Assembly (NCBI GenBank): GCA_030562195.1 | Contig: CM060200.1 | Coordinates: 14,322,001 to 14,386,000 of the forward strand | Source: Nipponacmea schrenckii | Taxonomy: Eukaryota > Mollusca > Gastropoda > Lottiidae | Direction: 5' to 3' | DNA length: 64,000 bases | Translations under genes and position numbers: made by a program | Shown: one piece after another, positions 26,001 to 38,000 of the stretch | Layout: each line of letters opens with the position of its first letter | Position numbering within the stretch: position 1 is the first letter of the stretch | Notes under the pieces: generated by a model | What the model was told of the DNA's origin: nothing | The model's input: the letters and a program-made list of their open reading frames with translations, nothing else | Database searches by the model: none

Positions 26001-29000
26001 TACAAACATTAATACGAAGCATTTGCAATGCTCAGCAATATAACATCACGTTAAATAAAATATCCTGGTAGTCATGTTACAATGTGGCGTACGCAATGTT
26101 TCTTTTCAACATTGTTAAGTGGATGACCTAGAGGGTTAATTTTTTTCCAATTCTTATAGTGCTCTTGGTACTTTTTCAATGATATTTAACAAAAGTTTAA
26201 AAAAATAGTAAGTTTGAAACATCAGTGCTGAATGAGCTAGATGTTTGTATGTTATATACAGATTGAATAAGATCTGTGCATTTCAAAAGCTAACCTGTCC
26301 TACTGAAATTAAAAAATATGCCAAAATGAGTATCATTCAATTTTCATGCTTTAAAACGAATCTATTCAATTTCACAGAATTTTTGTTGCTTGACATCAAT
26401 ATTATGGAATCAAAATTTAAAAAAAATAAAACAAAACACCTTTTCTTGCTCTAAAGTATTTCTCTTTACTCACATTTCCTATTTCAGTTTATGCTGAACA
26501 TAGCAATAATCTTTTTCAAAAATAAAATGGAGTACACAATAAAACTTAAAAGAAACCCTAGAAATTTTTATCATTATCGGGACAATGACAACTATTCTTG
26601 ACATTTATCTGATGGAGAAAAAAATTTTTCAAACATTAAAATCCTATTATTGAAGCATTAAGTTGACGCAAAACAAAACTAATTATCATCATTAAATAAA
26701 AAAGAAGCCTACTAAACAATCTAAACCTCGAAACAAAAACTGACATTATTATGACAAAACATAGCAGCTAAGGAATTACTGCACCACATACACAACACAC
26801 ACAACACACAATACACACACTACAAATAGGAATGCACCCACTAGCACTTGCCCATAGACATCTGTACAGTCGAACCGGGATATAACGATTTTCGTAAGAC
26901 CAACGGATCTGTTCCTTATATCCAATTACATGTGATGTCAGGTGAAACAAATAAATGTTCTTGAAATAATCTGTACTGTTTTATTACTCATAAAACCCAT
27001 AATTTTATGAACAAACAATGTGAAAAGAAACTATGACAGTCAGTCATCTTTATATCCAGGATAAATTCTATTGAAAATAGCTCTTAGGGAAACAAAAATC
27101 TGTTGTTGAAAGCAAATTTCTTTATAAATTACTTTATAACCATGTTTTTTTTTGAAGGAATTAAACGGAAGTGAAGGTCATGGATTTCAGAATCTGCCGC
27201 TATAGGCGGATTTTCGTTACAAGCCGAAACGTTACATCCAGATTCGACTGTATAATAATATGATATAACGAGATTGTGTTAGTGTACATAAATACCTAGT
27301 TCTGAAGTTAATCATGTAGTTCTATTGTAAAACTGAAACAAATGGCCTTGTTGTCCATATGATCATGATAAATGTTTCTAGTGGTTCTAGTACATTTTGT
27401 TATCTGCTCCATTTTAATTTAAAAATAGCTTATTGTTATTTTGAGCATGAACTGATTTTTTAAATGTAAAGAAAAAATCATAGAGCAATAGTGTAATGTT
27501 CATTTGTTTGGATTAATTTTTAAATAATTTTAGCGCATCTTTCTATTTTAACCGGCCTTTTTTGGAAAATGCTACTATCATTTATCTCCTGCTTGCATAT
27601 TACTGGTTTGTATTGGACAGGACCTGCATTATGGTGAAAATACATTTCTATCTAGGGCTGGGTATTGATTACCAAATTGAGATTGATTATTTATTGACGA
27701 TAGATCTTATCAATCTTGGACTAGCTTGTGTATTTGGATTTCTGTATGAGTTACATTTTTTGCTTATAGGATCCACAGTTGACGATATATTGTTGGATCA
27801 TGACAGGTTGACAGAGAACATTAGTTATAACATTTTCTGTTTGTCTTGATCATTTTAACAGCATTAGATTGTACAATAATAAAATAACTTAATCTTTAAA
27901 TGGCATTTAGTAAAGGTGCTAGATCAACAAAACAAATTCTTATGGATACAATTACTAACTTTATTTAAGCGACGTTTCAACCAGCGTTCTCTGGTCTTTA
28001 TCAAGCAATGAATAAATGTAAAAGGTTAACAAGGTATATATACATGTACATTTAAAACAACAAACACAACAAGACAAAACATGGGATTAATACTGATTAG
28101 TGCTGATTATTAATAAGGTGGTCATATGCTCTAGGGATAAAGACTCCTGTATCTCTGTTAATTGATGGGTTATTTCTTCTTATTTGGATGGCTTCAGTAA
28201 TTTTCCTTTCCTTTTTGTTGTTTTTGTTAACTGCAAGTGTTAAGGTTTCATTCCAGTTTATTCTGTGGCCTGTATCTTTGATGTGTTCTTGGATTGCTGA
28301 TGGGTTGTTGGCTGCCTTTGATTGATGTTCTTTTATGCGTTTTTGTAGTGGTCGTTTGGTCTCACCGATATAAGATTCCCCACAGGAACAGAAAACTTGG
28401 TATACACATCCTTTGGGGTCTGCTTTTTTAGTGGGATTATGTTTCCCATTGGCCTGCATCACTTCTTTGATTGTTCTTTGCCCAGAAAAAACGGTTTCAA
28501 TCCCAGCTTGTTCAAAATAGGTCATGTACTGTTCAGCTAAAAGTGGAGAAAGTGGGCTGCCCATAGCTGAACAGTACATGACCTATTTTGAACGAAAGGC
28601 CTTACAAATCTCTCCCATAAAACCTATATGCTGGTACAGGAAAGTAGATGACACTTTTGTCATGCTTAAAGAAGAAGACGACCCTAAAACATTACTTGAC
28701 CATCTTAACAACCAAAGCCAATCAATCAAATTCACCATGGAAACCAGCCAAGACAACTCCATTCCGTTCCTAGACATCCTCATCGAAAATACCAATAACC
28801 AAATCAGCACCTCAGTTTACAGAAAACCAACACACACAGATCAGTACCTACATTTCAAATCAAACCACCCCTTACAGACGAAAAAAGGCATCATAACCAC
28901 CCTTACCAAACGAGCAGTAAGCATTTGCAGTGAAGATAAACTGGAGAAAGAAATTGACCATCTCAAATACGTCTTCACTAAACTCAACCAGTATCCAGAG

Positions 29001-32000
29001 CACCTAGTTAACCAGACAATAGCCAAAGCACGAAAATCATCAACCAATAATGGAAAAACCAAGCCAGAGAAGCCACCAATTATAGTATGCATACCATTTA
29101 ATGGGAACTCGTCATACAAGATAAAACGACTACTAAACAAGCTGGGATTGAAACCGTTTTTTCTGGGCAAAGAACAATCAAAGAAGTGATGCAGGCCAAT
29201 GGGAAACATAATCCCACTAAAAAAGCAGACCCCAAAGGATGTGTATACCAAGTTTTCTGTTCCTGTGGGGAATCTTATATCGGTGAGACCAAACGACCAC
29301 TACAAAAACGCATAAAAGAACATCAATCAAAGGCAGCCAACAACCCATCAGCAATCCAAGAACACATCAAAGATACAGGCCACAGAATAAACTGGAATGA
29401 AACCTTAACACTTGCAGTTAACAAAATCAACAAAAAGGAAAGGAAAATTACTGAAGCCATCCAAATAAGAAGAAATAACCCATCAATTAACAGAGATCCA
29501 GGAGTCTTTATCCCTAGAGCATATGACCACCTTATTAATAATCAGCACTAATCAGTATTAATCCCATGTTTTGTCTTGTTGTGTTTGTTGTTTTAAATGT
29601 ACATGTATATATACCTTGTTAACCTTTTACATTTATTCATTGCTTGATAAAGACCAGAGAACGCTGGTTGAAACGTCGCTTAAATAAAGTTAGTAATTGT
29701 ATCCATAAGAATTTGTTTTGTTGATAAAATAACTTGATCGAGGTATTGCATTTTGTCTAGATGGGTTTCTGTTCACCTTGGCCTCAGGTTAAAGACATAC
29801 CACACTGTTGGTGGATTCAAGCTCCTCGAGGTCAAGTCCAGCAGTTTTCCTTCCCAGTAAGCATTAAGGCTTTGATTAACTTAATGGTTGGTTCGTCTCT
29901 TTATATCCATCTTGTCTGTCCATATTTCTTAGTTTTAATTCAATTGTTGTTGAAACGTAGTATGTATTTCTACATTGATGAGATCTAGGTGAAGTTTGGT
30001 AATGATTGATGAATTGTTTCAGATTTCGGGGAAGGGAGGGATGGATTCTCCCAGATGTACAGGCTTAGGGTGGAACAAATATTTTATGGGGATCAGGATC
30101 TGTTGGTTTTGTTTGTGTAAAATAATTTATTTATTTAATTCAATCTGTGATTTGCACATTACATTTCTGATCAATTAAAATTTAAAGAATTTAATTGAAA
30201 TCCAGTACAAAAACATTTTCAAAGATTGCAAACCTAAATATAGAGGAAACTTGAAGAAAAAAGTGTTTTATGGCTGATATCTGAAAATGAAGGAGTTTTG
30301 CCGCTTCACCACTTCCAGTTGTAATCCAATATCTGGAAATATCTTAAGAATTCAATTCCACTGCTTGCGATGCTTTCCTGTTGAGAGTTTTTGAAAGGTA
30401 CTCTGACAACAAAATGAAACAAAAACTTGACACTTATATCAATACCACAACTAACTAACTTAGAAACATTAGTCATTTTGAACTAATATATAAGTGGAGT
30501 TTCTAACATTGGGAAAATATATCTTCTATTTCAAATTTCCTACAATGCTTTAAGACACTGAGACAAAAATGTGATAATAATTATACTATTTATTTTGTAT
30601 ATTTATAGCTGGAATGTCAGAAGATAGTGACTACACCAGTGATGTCAACTATCCTCAACAGCATCAACATAACACATCTGCACATCAATATCGTAGTCAT
30701 CCTGATCATCCATATAGACTTCGTGAAGATAGCCGAGATTATCCTCGATATGACTCATTTGACAGATCTTTCGAGCAGAGTTATGAACCTGGTTATGAAC
30801 CAGAAAATGATTATTATCAAGATGTCAGTCCTTACCATCAAGACATCAGTTCATACCATGAAGATAGCCCTTACCAGCAAGACGTTCCTTTTCATCAGGA
30901 TAGTCCCTATCATCAAGAAGATCCCTATCATCAAGAAGCTCCCTATCATCAAGATGCTCCCTATCAAGAAGCTCCTTATCATCAAGAAGATCCCTATCAT
31001 CAAGAAGCTCCCTATCATCAAGAAGCTCCTTATCATCAAGAAGCTCCCTATCATCAAGATAGTCTATATCGTCAGGATCCACCTTATCATACAGAAGTTA
31101 ATAATTATCATCAAGGACGTAGTGATACAGATTCTGAACCATTGTACTATAATAGCAGACCAAATTCTCGTCCTCAGTCTTTCATTAATGATAGGTATGT
31201 AAATAGGTATGTATTTATTTTCACTTATTAGGCATTCATTTTTACAGGTGTGCTTGAAACTGTATTGTTTTTCATAAATTTCTTTAGATCTTTTTATTTA
31301 TTATTTTTTTTATAACTTTTTTTGTAACTGTGGTTGGAGTAAAGTACTAACCGTTATGCTTCCGTCTTGGAAAAAAACAAAATACTTAAATAATCAAAAA
31401 TTTTTCAAACTACATGTAGTTTTAAATTTTAACATTAAAATTATCTAGGTCCTCTTCAGAGCGCTTTTTTTCAAATATCCAATTTGTAAAATTTTCAGAA
31501 TGATTAGATATTTTATCAAAATTTATAGCTTGATAATAGTGATTAAACACAAAACCATGAATGATAAAGTTCCATATTCCCCAAATCATGATGCAAGCCA
31601 TTTGCTCTGAAGACAATGACCTTGTATTATCAATTATCAGTAATTATCAGTAATTAATTAGCAAATTAAGTTCACCAATCTTTTGTTTTCATGTGATGTG
31701 ATCCTGATCAGCAATAAAATAAGTGATTATCTAATTGGTGGTAAGTGGTCGAGGTGACTTGAGGTCAGATAATTGAGATTTTTCAGGACCTCAGGACCAC
31801 TGACTAGTGTTATAATTTGTAATACACAAAAGGTCGGACCACTCAGAGTTTTTTAAATTATGTATAAGAAGGAAATTATTCGGGACCTGAGAAAAATGAA
31901 GGATTATGCAGATTGTCGGAATACTTAGACTTCAGATATCCAAGAACTTATCAAGGAGGATCAGGGATACAAAAACGGCTTTCATTTCTTTAAAGATTTC

Positions 32001-35000
32001 CCATTTGTGATATTAATTCGCAGTTCTGAAGATTATTTTAATTTTTTAATTTAGCCCTGTGATTAGTCGGAATTCTTCACTGAATATGAGCAGACAAAGT
32101 ACTCAAGACTATAGGTAAGAAAGAACTTGGCATTTTAATTGTATTGTTGACATGACTTTTCAATATTGGATATATACGGGTAATTTTCTTTCACCAATAT
32201 ATTTTTTATGAATATACAGAGGCTACAATTTTGATATGTTTGTGGAATGAAATGCTGCTGGGTGGGTGTATAGTCCATTTAACCCTTTGAGCCCTACAGG
32301 CTATTGTACAGGCTTAATAGAACTTGGGTCATATTCCCGATAAGCCAGTATTCCAGCTTACAATGGTCACTGACTTTGTTTACATATAGCTTAGTAACGG
32401 CTTGTCCAACAAATGCATTGTTTTGACATGTGATTGAAGACTGATGTAAAGGTATTTTCCTGCAAAGCTTTCAAAATTGTTCCTAAGTTTTCTTGAAAAT
32501 TAAGCTTAATTATGTCAAAAGAATTAAATACATGTGATGTCATCAATCTGATTATTGACATTGCCTCTGGGGAAGATTTAGATGGTGGTCATTCTGACGA
32601 TTTTCAAACCAAAAGGGAAGACCAACATGTCCAAGCGCTCAATCAAAACATTCCAAGCAGACGAAGTCCAAATGATGTAGGGGCAGGTGACGTTCCCTTT
32701 CCCATCGTTTATTATAGCCTATCGAAACATTCCAAGCAGACTAAGTCCAAATGATGTAGGGGCAGGTGATGTTCCCTTTCTAATTATTTGTTATAGCCTA
32801 TCGAACTATCAAGTCCTATAAATCCCACTATTTGTAGTTCACTCCCTGTAGGATTTCGTAATGCGAACCTGTAGTTCCCTCCCTTTACGAATTCTGTTAT
32901 GTGTAGTTCCCTCCCTTTAAATATCCAACTCGACAGCGTGTCGGCAATGCGAATTGAAATTTTATCATTTTATGAACATGGATCGGTCAATATGATGTTA
33001 TAAAATGGACCTTAGGGAATGGACTACGACGACATAATATAATATCGGGGTTCAAGGGTTAATATGATTAAATGCCCATGTTTTTCAAACACATTCAACT
33101 TTTAGCTGGTAAACACGTACAAGGCATAATACTTTATGGATTTTAACGAAACTTCCTGAAATTCTTAAAGTGATCACCCAAGGATCTACCTAATTGAATA
33201 TTAAAATTAAAAAAAATATGAATTATTGTCCTTTAACTTTACAACATTTTTGATTTTAAGCTTGTAACACTCTACACGGCAAAATTATTTAAGGAGTTTG
33301 CAGGAACTTGCTGAAATATTTATAAATTAACACAAGTATGAACCCTAGTGATAACCCAAAATTTTGAAAAAAAGTTTTTATATGCACTATTATCATTTTT
33401 ATACGCCCACATGAAATGGGGGGCGTATATTGTCGTCACCCCATCCGTCGGTCTGTCAGTCTGTCCACAATTGCTCGTAAACACTCTAGAGGGCAAAATT
33501 CTTAACGGATTTTGATGAAACATGATATGAGTGTTGATGATCACGCAAGGATGAACCCTAGCGAAATTTGAAAAAATTTGGTATGAGTTCTTGCCCTTGT
33601 TCTTGAATGGCTCGTAAACACTCTACAATGTGCAATTCTTAACGGATTTTGATGAGACTTGGTGTGAGAGTTTGTTATAACTCAAGGATGAACCCTATCG
33701 AAAATCAGCAAAATCGAAATCGAAAAATATTTAATGAGTTATAGCCCTTGTTCAAGAAACGCGTTCAATTTCAGCTTGTAAACACTCTTAATGGATTTTG
33801 ATGAAACTTGGCTTGTGTATTTGTTATCGCCCAAGGATAACCCCTATTGAAAATCAGTTAAATCGAAAAATATTTAGTGTCAGTTATTGCCCTTGATTTT
33901 GAAAACGCGTTCAACTTTTTGGCTTATAAACACTCTAGAAGGCACAATTCATGATCAATGTTGAGAAAACTAGCTGTAATTGTTTGTTATCACCCAGGGA
34001 TGAGCCCTATTGAAAATAAAAAATATCAAAATATGAATTATTGCCCTTGTTCTTCAAAACGTGTTCAATTTTTGTCTCGTAAACACTCTACATGGCACAA
34101 TTCTTGACCAATTTTGATGAAACTTGGTGTGAGAGTGTGTTATAACTCAAGGATGAACCCTATTAAAAATCAGCAAAATCAAAAAATATTTAGTACGAGC
34201 TATTGGCCTTGTTCCTTAAAACGTGTTTGATTTTTGTCTTGTAAACACTCTACATGGCACAATTCTTGACCGTTTTTAATGAAACTGGTGTGAGAGTGTC
34301 TTTTAACTCCAGGATGAATCCTATTAAAAATCGGCGAAATCGTAAAATATTTAGTATGAGTTATTTCCCTTGTTCCTGAAAATGTGAAACTAAGGAATTA
34401 TGAAACTTATTGTTACCTTACTGAAAAGTTTTTATTTGAAATAAATGCTGCCAGTGGGCGTATATTACCTTGCCTGGCAAGCTATCTTTTCATTTTAAAG
34501 ACATTCAATTTTTAGCATTTAAACACTCTACAAGGCACAATTCTTAACAGAGATCGAAGAAAATTGCTGAAATAATTTATTAACTCCCAAGGATGAACCC
34601 TATTGAAAATCGAAAATTCCCAAAAAATATTTAATGAGTCATTGCCTTATAAGAAGGTACAATTCTGATTTATCCACCCCACCCATATACTTATTATATT
34701 GCACAATGACTAGAGGCTGAACACCTTTCTTTACATGCTCTTGTGTTGTATTTCCTTTGTGAAACGAGGAAATCATAGTTACAAGGCGCTTGTCCTTCCA
34801 ATTCAGGATCATGATATTGTCTGATCGAAATGCTTTTATATCCCCCCTTTTATACCTTTCTTTGACTTAATTTCAACTGGAACCCCCTTTCTATTGGTCA
34901 TCAGCGTACCTGTAGTATTTAGTAGTATTTTTAGAATATAATATGTTTGTTAAATCCAACGAGTTGTACTGTCTATCTGCATACACATGATAACCTTTAT

Positions 35001-38000
35001 CTGAATAAGGTTCACATATAGTTAATATAGATCTGGGTGTCTTTGATAAATTGTCATTCGGATTCGGCCCATTATCAGTTTTACCATAGTAAAGTTTTAT
35101 ATTAATAATGTATCTTGTAACACTATCTGCCAAGGTTTCGGGCTAGAATACCCCACTTCGTTGGTTTTTTTTAAATATATTGTCGAAAAATAACACGTCC
35201 CTTGAATCCAATCATGCTTTCAACTGCTGCAATGTTCTGATATGGAACAAAATAATGCTTAAAATTCTTCACCAGGTCATCAATGAGTGGTTGTATCTTA
35301 TCCCCACGTTGTCTGTTGCCTGGATCTGTTTGACAAACATGCAGCATAGTGTGGTAAAGAAGCAAAAACTGTCTCTATTCATTGAAGATTTGAAAAATGG
35401 CACAGCAGAAATCCAATCGGTCAGCCAGTATGATTGTACAGAAGGCAATCGAACAATACCCATATTCATAATGATACCAAAAAATAAATATCTTCACTCA
35501 TCAATAATGTAAAAAAATACTTTGGCTCTGCATCATCATCCAACAAATTGTCTTGGATATTCCTTGGTCCTGGTTCATTATCAGGTCTAAACCTGAAACC
35601 TCGTGGTACATATAAATCCTCGTTGTGGACATCAACCCTCGTTGTGGACATCAACCTATTCATAATTAGCATTAGGCTTACTTTTTTTCTTGACAAGTGC
35701 CTCATCACTGTTTACGTTGTTGGTGTCTTCGGTTTCCGAATCGTCATTTTTGTCACTTTCATCACTCTCTAGCGATTCAACTGGCGGCCTATTTTCCTCA
35801 TCAGATTCGTCATCGGAAGAACTGTGTTTAGTTAGATCATCCCCTAACCAATTTTGAATCAGGACACTTGCCTGCTCAGCAGCAACAAGCAGACGACCGT
35901 CCTTTAACTTTGCATAAATTATTAAATAACGTGTCAAAGGTCAACCAATCAGTTGCTTAGAATAGGGAAACTCCTCTGATGTCATTAAACAATGTCTGTA
36001 TTTAGCAACTCGTGCAATCCTTACAGTTAATAAGCGGTGAAAGTGAAAGACGCGTTAACGCGTTTTCCGCAAGTTATAACGTTATTTGTTTGACGCGTTA
36101 ATGCGTTTTACGCATGGAAAGGGTTAAAGTGATTATATAACTTATTTCCAGGTTCTTTTGAAGTAAAGTTATAACTGATTGCCAGGTTCTTTTGAAATGA
36201 ACTTATAACTGATTGACAGGTTCTTTTGAAGTGAAGCTAAATCTGATTGTCAGACTCGTTTGAAGTGAATATATAACTGATTGCCAAGTTCTTATGAAGT
36301 ACAGTTATAACTGATTGCCAAGTTCTTATGAAGTAAAAGTTATAACTGATTGCCAGGTTCTTTTGAAGTAAAGTTATAACTGATTGCCAGGGTTCTTTTG
36401 AAGTGAGACTAAATCTGATTGTCAGGCTCTTTTGATGTGAATATATAACTGATTGCCAGGTTCTTTTGAAGTAAAGTTATAACTGATTGCCAGGTTCTTT
36501 TGGAGTGAAGTTATAACTGATTGCCAGGTTCTTTTGAAGTAAAGTTATAACTGATTGCCAGGTTTTTTTGGAGTGAAGTTATAACTGATTGCCAGGTTCT
36601 TTTGAAGTGAAGCTGTAAAAGTTTCCGTGCATCTTAACAATTAAACAAAATAGATTGATATGTAAAATTAGTGAAGGAATCTAAATCTTGTTCTAATTGC
36701 GTAGAAAAATTGCATGTAGGACCTACTAACAATAGCTTGTAAGTGATGAAAAATGTAGTTCAATTTTTAATTCATTAATAGGTAAATATTATCTCAATGT
36801 GAATGTTAAAGACTAAGCAGATGTTACCTACTGTTTATTCCAGTTTCTGGTTTAATGGCCATTTTATCTGAAATTAACTGTCAAATAGATGACAAATTGA
36901 ACTGATAACACGTGAATTAGAATATGAAAAGGAAAAAATATTTTTCAGTATGTGGCCTTGTTAGCCCATATGCAACTACGTATGGTTCTTACATGGAAAT
37001 AACATACATAATCACTTTAAATCACTCTCTGACATGATACCTTGAATTTTTGTAAAGGCTTGAATATTATATTTCATCATAGGCTTCTAATCACACTTAA
37101 GCCATTTCTGAAACTTGAAATGTGATATGAAGGGCTTTGTTGAAATTTATAGCTTTGTTCAATATTTGAGTTATTATGTAGAGGTTAAATTTTAAAATAG
37201 ATGTGAACTATGTTAAATTTGTGTGTGTTTTTTCCATGCAAGAATCAGTAAATTGATCAAGCAATTTGGTAAAATGACATTTGAACAATGATGCTTTTTA
37301 ATATGTAGTTATTTTATCTGCTTCCTGCTTTGAAATCTGTTATAAAGTGAAAATAGTTCTTGATTGGTACTTGTTAATGCAGTGCAATATTTCCTTAAAA
37401 TTAAAATGTGCTTTGTTTGGGAATGTGTTGCTGGATTATGGAAGTTTGTTTGTAATAAATGTTGGAATGAAGGTGGTTCAAGAGAAGCTGGATATTTGTT
37501 AAGCCATCATTGTATCAGGTAATGTGTTTTTAAGGGGAATATTATACACTATGGACAATTGTTTAGTTGTATTACTGAAATATTGAAAACCTGTACACAC
37601 TGGAGCAAACAAGTATTGATTAAAATGAATTTCCAGACTTAACCTACTTCAATCCACTGTCCTGGTGAATGCAATTTGAAATTTGTCCAAACTCTTATTT
37701 AAGAATGCTTGAAAGAAAAGATGAAAATTAGTGATTGATAATTGGGTTAGAATGACCTAAGGCATCCAAAGACAAGTAAGAGTTTAGGCCAATCACACTG
37801 TTCGAACAAATTAATATAGTTTTAGGCCTTTAACAGATAGAGATTTATAAGCAATTTGTCCAACTAACTGTTCTCACAGCACAATATTACCCTGGTAGAC
37901 ATTTGTAACAGGAACTAAAGCTGGAATGCTCAGAGCAATATGGAAGTAATTCTGAGACCAATTTGACAACTGATCTTATTATGGCATCCTTAAATTTCAA

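Larger units (their letters stand above)
27891..29723 (+). mobile_element. Palindromic Penelope-like retroelement insertion
   Basis: The insertion lies in the intron between exons ending 25407 and starting 30609, flanked by ataaaataactt (27879-27890 and 29724-29735). Two near-identical arms of about 600 bp are in inverse orientation: 27922-28537 (minus) and about 29110-29723 (plus). Each encodes the same GIY-YIG endonuclease and 3' end. Between them is a plus-strand RT segment. A further palindrome sits at the left join, where both strands encode [18 protein letters not shown] or part of it. Inverse-plus-truncated copies are a known outcome of Penelope insertion. Confidence 0.88.

Noticed and set aside
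30627..31202. Overlapping frames on both strands across the linker exon
   Set aside because: They are shadows of the 18-bp coding repeat; only the SEDSDY frame connects by phase to neighbouring UNC13 exons.
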